Below, one piece after another: positions 23,001 to 30,848 of a stretch of DNA of 31,900 nucleotides. The notes beneath the pieces are model-generated. The model was not told where the DNA came from. It did not search any database and was given only the letters and a program-made list of their open reading frames with translations. Position 1 is the first letter of the stretch, and each line of letters opens with the position of its first letter. The stretch spans positions 1 to 31,900 of IMG/VR virus record IMGVR_UViG_3300027600_000247; one strand, given 5' to 3'. This stretch comes from a virus. The position numbers and the translations under genes are program-made.

Positions 23001-23328
23001 ACCAACTATGGTGGGCAAGATCGATGACATTAGAGTTTATTCCTGCGCACTATCTGAAAGAGATGTCTTGGTGTTATCTAGAAAGAAACTTAAATTCACC
23101 CCAGTCGAATTTAACGTCACGGCACCGACAAGGCAATATATAGAGACGATTGATAGGTTCAATACGCACAGGACTCCTGGGTTTAAGTCAAATATTTTCA
23201 ACATACGCATTTTGAATAGCGACTTGGATAGTGAAGATTTAAAAGAATCAATTGAGGACGCTATTTGCAAGGCATTGACGAAGATAACACCCGTTGGTGC
23301 TAAACTAAACAAAATCGTGTGGGAATAA
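20056..23328 (+). CDS. Large tail protein with a LamG-like domain interrupted by a beta-propeller
   Basis: This 1090-residue protein has an N-terminal part (1-510) that is mostly beta with no family I can name. A LamG/concanavalin-like sandwich starts at about 520 (FTFTGSEYISYSASESFFAKYNLTVAAWVYF), stops near 570, and resumes at about 890 with RGWHHLALTFDSANGVARLYVDG, then FYIGN and GKIDDIRVYSCALSERDV (to about 1000). Between the halves lie NHL-like blades such as VTDMSVDGEGRAWILDDNQNKIFVYNP and DDLKVDGDLNLWMIKDDTLYHFDKDG (about 580-850). The C-terminal 80 residues end ITPVGAKLNKIVWE, a small alpha/beta tail of the kind that can attach to partners. It probably binds host surface glycan or forms part of the fibre network. 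Confidence 0.75.
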   Translation: MAVKYIDWKPVSVSYINNKLDLSDAVIGTSDGLIFSENNLASCIRSLDFNENSLVFLTDLIEAPTIETKRDEVKYQNNLIRNCIMTSASGYYLTRTRYDSANIATSAESTNNIFQLEFDTNDDALSIVSEDLNQRLYLTVDATGACAYFDVYNSDIEHLQKFKYILNTDTNTLVLFCSTCDTSGYRVVSYDESTPGTSLVTFETYNPLSANSCYSYLFKLKNVDLSIKPYTLNSSRYVKYESVIDNNDTIYGDMEIASSQSFPNNYLIATSFKDSGTYTPTTDYTGQLKSNAVSLKNLFTPEYKYSKRNDVVLNRDYQTVTLGDNIVDDAYNKVTTSYSASTKQFNLEPDKLTYFHYPYGTSTVPISSSGLIEAGAIAGLSPIKADRIWKSQFGYETSTNNGNSTTRNGTWLCSWLSGNNCQSIWVDRWYNPQQIEYKLALTADEPNPYISDAPSTLTFEAGVLYKYFHIGAEYSLKLIEDADFNNCDKVLEIKNWTKANLENATNSTEDNITYTRFNNSEFTFTGSEYISYSASESFFAKYNLTVAAWVYFDNWSNAAADQIIGNYYNGGYGLSYHTGIKDDFLIYTDSTYGHIFVTNTEGRYLFDKAIPGTNAAVTDMSVDGEGRAWILDDNQNKIFVYNPINNVFENIIDLPATTYKYARHDKYNNFYVYSSNKVFKKYDRNGDLLTTKPLAFLTNTFLPLSTLQGFDITGFFIDSASNIQPYIGTTAFEDLSGNYWHHFGSNLIKNNINYILHITSPDDLKVDGDLNLWMIKDDTLYHFDKDGSILLKRTYPYISSGPKKLAITRELTNSGWKDFIWVMDKQSIIKYSSSGRFEKIIKPTDYFSTGNYPGRDRNKLNLTFAKYCTKYNFYRDAKLLNPGLDDKNYITANFKITNGTSVSAKELIAPTNALSRGWHHLALTFDSANGVARLYVDGQTIDSISFAEGQYMLDYTNKNTFYIGNTNDSHDTKEYTWLLDKKPTMVGKIDDIRVYSCALSERDVLVLSRKKLKFTPVEFNVTAPTRQYIETIDRFNTHRTPGFKSNIFNIRILNSDLDSEDLKESIEDAICKALTKITPVGAKLNKIVWE

Positions 23329-23341
23329 ACAATACGTCATC

Positions 23342-23347
23342 TAAATA
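23342..23347 (+). promoter_or_regulatory. Putative late promoter box for the 2490-aa protein
   Basis: TAAATA (in CATCTAAATATTAGAG) ends 6 nt before the ATG at 23354. TAGAG in between could act as a weak Shine-Dalgarno, but it is too close to the ATG. Confidence 0.5.
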
Positions 23348-23353
23348 TTAGAG

Positions 23354-26300
23354 ATGTTTGTAGAAGTTTCGACATTAACTGCTTGGCCAAATGAATCGTT
23401 CAGAGTAACGCATTCAGCACTATCGACTACTGGTTCGGGCCCCATTTATTCAATTGCGGGATATACGCCTCTTACGATTGCGATTAATATTGACGGAATA
23501 CACAATTCCGCATCTTTAAATGCAGTAATTGTGCCGCGACTTACATATACAACAGGTGCAACAGTCGAAGCTGTTATTACAGAATTGGCACAGTCAACAC
23601 TATCTGGGGTGCCGTCGTTTACAATCAAATCAACAACAAGCGGGCTTTATTTGCCGTTTAACGATCATTCGACTTTTACTAGTAGAATATTTAATAAATC
23701 GATATTTACATTTTCAGGAACAGAAGGGCAGCAACAAGATCAGTTGGCATCTATGGCACTAACGGCAGGGTCTGCATATTACATTATACCATCGCATTTA
23801 ACATATACAGACAATAGGGAACCATCAGCAATTATTGCATCGGGTCGTCTCGATTTATCTGCGAGATTAAGAAATTGGGAATATGACTTATTTACAAGTA
23901 GCACTTTAGAAACAGGCCAAGCAAATACATCGCCATATAATTTTGCATTTTTGAATTATGCAGTTTCGCCTGCATCTTATACACCAATTACAACGAATCA
24001 AATCAGTGCGTTAAGTGCTATTATCAACACACCAAAAGTATATCGCCATGTTGATGTAAATGTAGCAACCACAGTAGACGGTGCGTCGTCTTTCTCGAAT
24101 AACTTATTATCAGTAGCAGGTGCGTCACAATCACTAGGCGAAGAATTGCTGCCTGGTAGCATTGTTCTAGAATTTTCATACGACAGCCCTCTCTATAAAG
24201 ATAGTGAGTATACGTTCGATGAAATACCTGCAACATATGGATATAGTTCGGGATATCGCGAAACATTGCTAAAAGAATTGTCATCCGTTACAGTCCCTGT
24301 TATCAGCTCTGGAACTGCATTTGTGCGGGACATTCCTATGACGGGAGCTAATCCAGTCTCTGGTAACCTTGTAGGGAGGGACCCAATTTTCAATGAATAT
24401 TTTGTTAACAGCGCAACAAGTGTTATTAATTATCAAACTGGTGCGTTTGCTCTTTTCTTAAACACGGGATATAAACTTACAGGAAATGCGCTGTTGCGTG
24501 GATTTTACGATAACAAGTATGACGATTTTGCTGGCTATCCTACGTATCAAGTAATTGGCCAATCTCCTAACGATCATGAATTGAGCCTGATTGATAAAAG
24601 TGTACGAACTGTAGGCAATAATGTATTTGCAAGATACGATGTTAGCGTATATAATTTGTCATCGATTGTAGACAGAAACGACTACCCAACATATCCATCA
24701 ACAATCACATCGATTAAGGCGTATAATTACGCATCATCGATACAAATTGGTTTGAATGCATTAACTTCATTTAATGCCGTTTCGTCGATTTCATTCAGCT
24801 CGACAAATACGCCACTGTGGCTATTCACATACACAAGTACAATAACTTCAAATACCAATACATCAAAAGTCAACGGGCTTCAAATGGTGTTTAACACCCT
24901 AAGTGCTAGAACAGCTGTGACAAGCAATTCTGCTTTTATTACACCACATATAGTTAGCAATTACGGCACTACAATACTACCATTCGCTTCAAGCGATGCA
25001 TATTATGGCTACTTGCAATTCAATTGCTTGGGTGCGGTTACTAAAGTAGACAATAGAACTCAAACACCGACTCTATCTGTATATAAAATTGAATCAAACG
25101 GGCAATTAACACCATATGAAGTGTCTATGAATGTGTATGACATAACATATCCATACGAACTAAGAAGATCTGCAAACCAAACATATCAAGTCGAAACTAG
25201 TGCGATTTCAGCTCAAACTGCATTCTTGTCAGGAGATCTGTCAATGTCATTAAGAGATGTTGCATTGTTCTATGAAACAGATGCATCTGATTTATACGAT
25301 GATAATAAAATTGCATTACAATTGTACGGATTAAATACCGCAATTAAAACATCTATATTTGATCAATCTATATCATTTATTAATGGCGGTGCTAAAGTAT
25401 TCATTAATCTCATACAGCAAACAATAAAAGAATTGGCTGGAGTATCGAGATCGAGCATATCCCTGGATGATTTCGATACTGAAATATTCTACAAGCTCAC
25501 CACAACAGGCAATTATTTCAAAAATGTACAGACCACGTTTAATGAAGAGTGTCGTGCATATATCTTGCAGTCGACGTCGAGTAGTACTGCGAATGAATTT
25601 AAGACTCCAATTGAAAGTCTGTGTGCGGAACTGAGCCCCGTTCTCTCATCTCTAGCAGCTGCAGGGTCTACTGGAAATGATACTCTCAGCTTTGTATTGA
25701 CAAATGATTTATTCAGTATTGGCAAATTAATCGGAAGCACAAGTATTACTGCAGAGGAATATAACGTTATCATAGATTTGTTGACCAAGAGCTTTGTCTT
25801 TGCAGCCTGGCCTGCCGCATATGATGTTGCTTCGTCATTAACATTAAGTAATCCTGCATATTTGGGTACCAATTTGAATATTGTTAAATTGATATTCAGT
25901 CTTGGTCTTGAGACTGTATTTGATTTGTATGTCAAGGCATTTAAAGACACACTGCGCCGCGGTGCCATAACACAAACGAAATATGACGAAATTCTTAAAT
26001 ACTACGCCGATCAAAACTACGCTAGATTCAATTATGAGATATCGCTAATCAAAACTGCGATTGATTATCCAACGCTAATCAAAGGGACGTTGAATCCAAA
26101 TTATAGTAGCACAAATTACATATCGATTGCGTATTATCTTGCAACTGCAGAAAAAGAACTTGGCACATTGTTTGAGTATGTATATGCATTTAACACCAAT
26201 GCGAATGAGACTGTATTTAATAACTTTTTCCGCAATTTTAACCTGATCGATAATAAAGTCGGTATGCTGAATATTCGTTATTCGACAGGCAATACAATTT

Positions 26301-29300
26301 ACGACAAAACCATAGGCGCGACTATTGAGCCATATGACGGCAGAATTTTAACACTCAACCCACAAACACATCGATTCACCTCCGCGCTTGTCCCTCTATC
26401 ATCTAAATTCTGCATCATCACACCACCAGATTCGCCAGTAGAAGTTGATTATGAATTGAAGATGTACTCACAAGTTATTGGATGCCAATATGATGATATC
26501 ACCACACCAATCAAAGAATCAAAAACATATATCTATAAATCACCTAAATTAGGCAGACAGCTACAATATAGAGCGGATCCGTTTACTGTGTATCCAACAG
26601 CAGCATATAATTCAATGGTGTTGAATTTTTATCATACAACAGATGATGATGCTACGGACTCTGTCAGAATTAAAGCATTACCTGCGATCGAAGATATGCT
26701 TGCATCCAGTAGTGCGAGCGCGTGCTCTATTATTTGGAATGTTCAATTCTTAGATATTGACGGAACGTATGCAACAACGAAATTTATACCAATAACCGCA
26801 GCAGCAGGCACATCAAATGTAGTGAATATGTCTGCGATGCCATATGTAAGTTTCCAAACATTACCTCTATACACTAATGTTGTAGAGTATGCGCTCGAGC
26901 CTACAGAAATACCAAATACATTCACCAGAACACCAATTGTAAAAACAATTGCATCGCATAGCAAAACACAAGCAACATATGCTAATGAAATTATAATTGA
27001 TAAAATTGGAGTTAATCCAATAACTGTCAGTGTTTCTGTTACAGGAGCTTCCTTGTCAAACTATGGAGTTACTAATAATATCTTGACAGGGCAAATGATA
27101 TATTACCCGGATTTAGGTCAAGACAACACAACAAATCTATTAACACCTCAATACAGTTACAGCAGTACTGTTGTTAGCAGACTTAGTGTTGTATCATATG
27201 ATAGTGATATTGATAATAGTCTTCTATTAAGAAACTACTTCATCAAAAACAATAGAATCTATAATCCGCCAGTATACGAGAATACCACATTTAATGTCGA
27301 CAGCATCCGAGGTGTTTCGCTTTTATTTAAATGTGACAATAACGGAAATAATGAGCAAGAAATTCCTTTGGGTGTTGACAATAGAAACACGGCCTATTAC
27401 AAAGTCAAAACATTGATGCCTAAAACTCTCAATGTAGTTGCACCAGAAAAAGATCGACTTACTATTCAAACATTCCACACCCCAGCATGTATTGCACCAA
27501 CGCAAGTAATACAATTGCCAGTTAATTATTTCCCAAGTCAAGATATATTCTATTCTAAATTTAATATTGCAATCGCAGGTACTGCCGGATCTGCATTCTA
27601 TATTGGCAATATTGATACAATTAATACGCTTGTCGTATTGAGCTCAATAACACAACCATTTACAGCAGAATTAACTCCGTTGACTGTACCACAAGTCGAA
27701 CATGGATGGATATCAACATCTGCATTATCTACTACATACTCAGTCGCATCTGCGACGCAAAAATTGGTATTTACATCCTCTACACTATCTGGATTATCCG
27801 CCGGCATTGGTACGTTTAATTTATCATCAAAATTTACATATCAAAATGGAGAGTATGCTATTCTGAAGTCAAAACCACTCTATGTATATGTATCACCACA
27901 AGCATCTGTCAATGAGCTCAGTGCAAAGGTGTGGACGGTTAATACATTTACCAACCAAGGACCGTCAGCAGTCAACACTCTAAACTCAATAACAGTTAAT
28001 ACACAATTAACAACCGTTGGAAATGGCCATACAGAAACACTTGTGTTAAGCTCGTTCGGAACACGATATAAAACATATGCATGGACCATTGGAAACGAAA
28101 AGGAATATGTAACCAATTCACCAATTGCATCAGCCACAATCAAAGGAACTGCGGGTACATTATCTGCTATATCTGTCAAGGGGTATTATCTACAGCTAGA
28201 TGTAGTCCCTTCATTAACTGCTCTTACATCGAGAGCGGATTATGATGATAATAAAACTGCATATGTCAATGTTAAAAATGCAATTAACTTACTACAAGAT
28301 CGCAATAATGTAATTTATACAGCAAACTCTAGCGTCACGTCTGATTATTTCAAGCCATTGCAATTTATCGATTTGGCAACGCCTGTGATATCAGCAGAGC
28401 CTGCAGATGTATATTTTTATTCGGATTCAATTAGTAGTTTATATGATGCAGCTGTATTTACTTCAAATAATAAAGGCGAATATGTTGTTGGGGGTACTAC
28501 TACCTCATATGTAAACATTCGTAGTCTGGATACACAACAATCAATAACATATGGACCGATTGAGTATAGCTTAGTCTCTGGATTTAACAATAACACCATT
28601 ACAATTCCTGATAATATCATCACAGATCCAGACTCATACAACTGTGCCGTCTTGGCTATCACATCTACAGATACAATAGTAACTAATGCGTACAATTCTG
28701 TAGAAATTGGTAAAACAACAACATCTACAAGAGTAGACACAATTACGGCGATTAAGATACCAACATTCAATCTATTCTGGGATGAAGATTATTATGCTAT
28801 TGGGTCTGCATTGACAATCAAAAATTATTACAAAAATACAAACTGTGGTGGTGCTGATTATGGATTGGGCTCGATATCAATAACATTTAATGGCCAGACA
28901 CAAGTATATCCAGCATCAACTGAAACGTTTGCGTTTAACAACCTTAATGACATTGGTGTATATTCTATCTCCGTATCTGCGAATACATACGGGCTCCTAT
29001 CATCAATTCAAACGACAATTGAATCGAAATATGATAGAGCTATCAATGTAGTTAATGCATTTGACACGTTTGACAAAAATGCACGAACATACAACGAACA
29101 ATTAATATTCCCTTATAGTTTGGATCAAATCTATGTAGCACCAAACGAGATTGCCAATGCTAATAATATTAATAGTTCACTCAAGAAATTGCTTGCTAAT
29201 TTTGATTATTTGATCAATAAATCAAAACTTAATGATACCAAGTTGCCAGTATTGTTTAATAAATGGTTAGGAGCGGAGAATAGCAAAGGCCATCGTTGGA

Positions 29301-30826
29301 ATGATGTATCCGAATCAGATTGGGTTAATGTTTTCCCAGAATTCGACGCTACTGAATTTCATGACGTACAAGATGCCAAGATATACAATGATAGATTAAT
29401 TGTAATTGATCGGAATACAGATAATACAATCACGGATAGTATTAAAATATATGATTTGGATCGACTTTCGAGAAAATTAAACGATACTAATCTCGTCGGA
29501 GAAAAAGATTACGTAGGGAAGCTAGACTCCATTGCTATTAATGACGATGGAGAAATATACATAACAGACACCGCGAATCATTGCGTATATGTCTACAGCA
29601 TCGAATATAGTACTGGAACGTTTACATTTTTAAACAAAATCGGTGGTTTGGGCAATGCTCATCGCCCATATCGATTTAACACCCCGACTGATATCCATTA
29701 TAATCTAGGCAAGATATACGTGATTGACAAGAATAATGATGTCATTAAAGTTTATAATGATAAGATGCAATACTTCTATAACATTTCTCACGGGGAATGG
29801 GTAATGAAGAATAATTTAGTATCCATCACTACAGATACTGCAGCGAATGTATATGTATTAACAGCAGATGGCCAGATATACACATTCAATAACACAGGCG
29901 AATATGTTAGCACAATATCAGGCATCGCCAATCCTTTTGCAGGCACTCCTGTTAAAATACATGCTAATAATATTGATGATGGTATAATTTATATCGTATA
30001 TAATACACACATATCCAAGATTACGTCTCAGGGGTATTATCTCGGATATTTTATGCCTTTATATACGCCATATGTAACTCAACTCAATAGCATCTGTCAG
30101 TATGGTAGAGGCGTTTATATTATCGACACCCGATCAATCTATAAAAATACAGATTTTGTTTCAATCAAGAGCATTATAAATGATATTGAAGGTGCACTAT
30201 GGAAAGCTGATGATATTTTGATCGAAGAACAAGATTTGATTCAAGACTGGGTATATAATGTCGTATTTAACAGAATCAAAGATAATTTCGAATTGCTCGC
30301 CAAAAACATACATTCCAAATATGTGAGAAGCATCGATCTTGCTGGTAATATATCTATTGATATGGAACCGATGTTGACAGCAGAACTACCGCAATTCGAT
30401 TTCAGCCAATGTTTCATTGGACAAAATGAGCTTGTATTTACAGACGTTATCAATCGGGTAATTAAGCATCTGTATGCAAATCTTGATAAACTAAGAGTAT
30501 CTCTTGACACAATCATTGGATCTGATATGTGTAAAAATAGCTGGTGCTGGTCTTGGGCATCGATGGGATCTTATGATCCAGTTAAAAAGAATTGTATCGT
30601 AAATCCAATCTCATTTATTGAATTGAGATCAGATAGTCCTGGTATTGGTGGTAGAACATGGGAACAGATGTCATCTGTTGGTAGTGGTTGTTGCGAAGTG
30701 GTAACACTTAGCGGCACACGCATTCCAGAAATACATCAAGGTTATATGGCACTTTCTCCGAATGGGTCTGTTCTTTCCTTGGGTGGTAATTCTAGTATTT
30801 TGTCACTTTATTCTTTGTCAAGCTAA
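23354..30826 (+). CDS. Giant tail/fibre-associated protein with a C-terminal NHL-like beta-propeller
   Basis: This 2490-residue protein takes nearly a quarter of the window. It is Ser/Thr/Asn-rich and mostly beta throughout, with a helical stretch at about 640-980 (for example YYADQNYARFNYEISLIKTAI). At about 1995-2270 there are clear NHL-type blades: IAINDDGEIYITDTANHCVYVYS, NLGKIYVIDKNNDVIKVYN and DTAANVYVLTADGQIYTFN. After that come helices (KADDILIEEQDLIQDWVYN) and a C-terminal segment with cysteines (SWCWSW, GCCEVV) ending GNSSILSLYSLSS. It has no signal peptide. The PKD, LamG and propeller neighbours suggest a baseplate-attached fibre or hub extension that contacts the host. A tape measure is less likely because helical content is low. 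Confidence 0.7.
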   Translation: MFVEVSTLTAWPNESFRVTHSALSTTGSGPIYSIAGYTPLTIAINIDGIHNSASLNAVIVPRLTYTTGATVEAVITELAQSTLSGVPSFTIKSTTSGLYLPFNDHSTFTSRIFNKSIFTFSGTEGQQQDQLASMALTAGSAYYIIPSHLTYTDNREPSAIIASGRLDLSARLRNWEYDLFTSSTLETGQANTSPYNFAFLNYAVSPASYTPITTNQISALSAIINTPKVYRHVDVNVATTVDGASSFSNNLLSVAGASQSLGEELLPGSIVLEFSYDSPLYKDSEYTFDEIPATYGYSSGYRETLLKELSSVTVPVISSGTAFVRDIPMTGANPVSGNLVGRDPIFNEYFVNSATSVINYQTGAFALFLNTGYKLTGNALLRGFYDNKYDDFAGYPTYQVIGQSPNDHELSLIDKSVRTVGNNVFARYDVSVYNLSSIVDRNDYPTYPSTITSIKAYNYASSIQIGLNALTSFNAVSSISFSSTNTPLWLFTYTSTITSNTNTSKVNGLQMVFNTLSARTAVTSNSAFITPHIVSNYGTTILPFASSDAYYGYLQFNCLGAVTKVDNRTQTPTLSVYKIESNGQLTPYEVSMNVYDITYPYELRRSANQTYQVETSAISAQTAFLSGDLSMSLRDVALFYETDASDLYDDNKIALQLYGLNTAIKTSIFDQSISFINGGAKVFINLIQQTIKELAGVSRSSISLDDFDTEIFYKLTTTGNYFKNVQTTFNEECRAYILQSTSSSTANEFKTPIESLCAELSPVLSSLAAAGSTGNDTLSFVLTNDLFSIGKLIGSTSITAEEYNVIIDLLTKSFVFAAWPAAYDVASSLTLSNPAYLGTNLNIVKLIFSLGLETVFDLYVKAFKDTLRRGAITQTKYDEILKYYADQNYARFNYEISLIKTAIDYPTLIKGTLNPNYSSTNYISIAYYLATAEKELGTLFEYVYAFNTNANETVFNNFFRNFNLIDNKVGMLNIRYSTGNTIYDKTIGATIEPYDGRILTLNPQTHRFTSALVPLSSKFCIITPPDSPVEVDYELKMYSQVIGCQYDDITTPIKESKTYIYKSPKLGRQLQYRADPFTVYPTAAYNSMVLNFYHTTDDDATDSVRIKALPAIEDMLASSSASACSIIWNVQFLDIDGTYATTKFIPITAAAGTSNVVNMSAMPYVSFQTLPLYTNVVEYALEPTEIPNTFTRTPIVKTIASHSKTQATYANEIIIDKIGVNPITVSVSVTGASLSNYGVTNNILTGQMIYYPDLGQDNTTNLLTPQYSYSSTVVSRLSVVSYDSDIDNSLLLRNYFIKNNRIYNPPVYENTTFNVDSIRGVSLLFKCDNNGNNEQEIPLGVDNRNTAYYKVKTLMPKTLNVVAPEKDRLTIQTFHTPACIAPTQVIQLPVNYFPSQDIFYSKFNIAIAGTAGSAFYIGNIDTINTLVVLSSITQPFTAELTPLTVPQVEHGWISTSALSTTYSVASATQKLVFTSSTLSGLSAGIGTFNLSSKFTYQNGEYAILKSKPLYVYVSPQASVNELSAKVWTVNTFTNQGPSAVNTLNSITVNTQLTTVGNGHTETLVLSSFGTRYKTYAWTIGNEKEYVTNSPIASATIKGTAGTLSAISVKGYYLQLDVVPSLTALTSRADYDDNKTAYVNVKNAINLLQDRNNVIYTANSSVTSDYFKPLQFIDLATPVISAEPADVYFYSDSISSLYDAAVFTSNNKGEYVVGGTTTSYVNIRSLDTQQSITYGPIEYSLVSGFNNNTITIPDNIITDPDSYNCAVLAITSTDTIVTNAYNSVEIGKTTTSTRVDTITAIKIPTFNLFWDEDYYAIGSALTIKNYYKNTNCGGADYGLGSISITFNGQTQVYPASTETFAFNNLNDIGVYSISVSANTYGLLSSIQTTIESKYDRAINVVNAFDTFDKNARTYNEQLIFPYSLDQIYVAPNEIANANNINSSLKKLLANFDYLINKSKLNDTKLPVLFNKWLGAENSKGHRWNDVSESDWVNVFPEFDATEFHDVQDAKIYNDRLIVIDRNTDNTITDSIKIYDLDRLSRKLNDTNLVGEKDYVGKLDSIAINDDGEIYITDTANHCVYVYSIEYSTGTFTFLNKIGGLGNAHRPYRFNTPTDIHYNLGKIYVIDKNNDVIKVYNDKMQYFYNISHGEWVMKNNLVSITTDTAANVYVLTADGQIYTFNNTGEYVSTISGIANPFAGTPVKIHANNIDDGIIYIVYNTHISKITSQGYYLGYFMPLYTPYVTQLNSICQYGRGVYIIDTRSIYKNTDFVSIKSIINDIEGALWKADDILIEEQDLIQDWVYNVVFNRIKDNFELLAKNIHSKYVRSIDLAGNISIDMEPMLTAELPQFDFSQCFIGQNELVFTDVINRVIKHLYANLDKLRVSLDTIIGSDMCKNSWCWSWASMGSYDPVKKNCIVNPISFIELRSDSPGIGGRTWEQMSSVGSGCCEVVTLSGTRIPEIHQGYMALSPNGSVLSLGGNSSILSLYSLSS

Positions 30827-30831
30827 TCCAT

Positions 30832-30841
30832 TAAGTAAATA
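30832..30841 (+). promoter_or_regulatory. Putative late promoter box for the tailspike gene
   Basis: TAAGTA (30832-30837) overlaps TAAATA (30836-30841), and the latter ends 7 nt before the ATG at 30849. It lies in the 22-nt gap after the giant gene. Confidence 0.5.
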
Positions 30842-30848
30842 CAATTAT

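Noticed and set aside
25513-25968. Minus-strand open frame of 151 codons inside the giant gene
   Set aside because: It is antisense to a continuous 2490-codon frame, has no promoter box or recognisable domain, and is expected by chance with this base composition.
28417-28770. Minus-strand frame with valine-rich, membrane-like sequence
   Set aside because: The valines mirror the Thr/Asn/Asp codons of the giant gene. There is no start signal.
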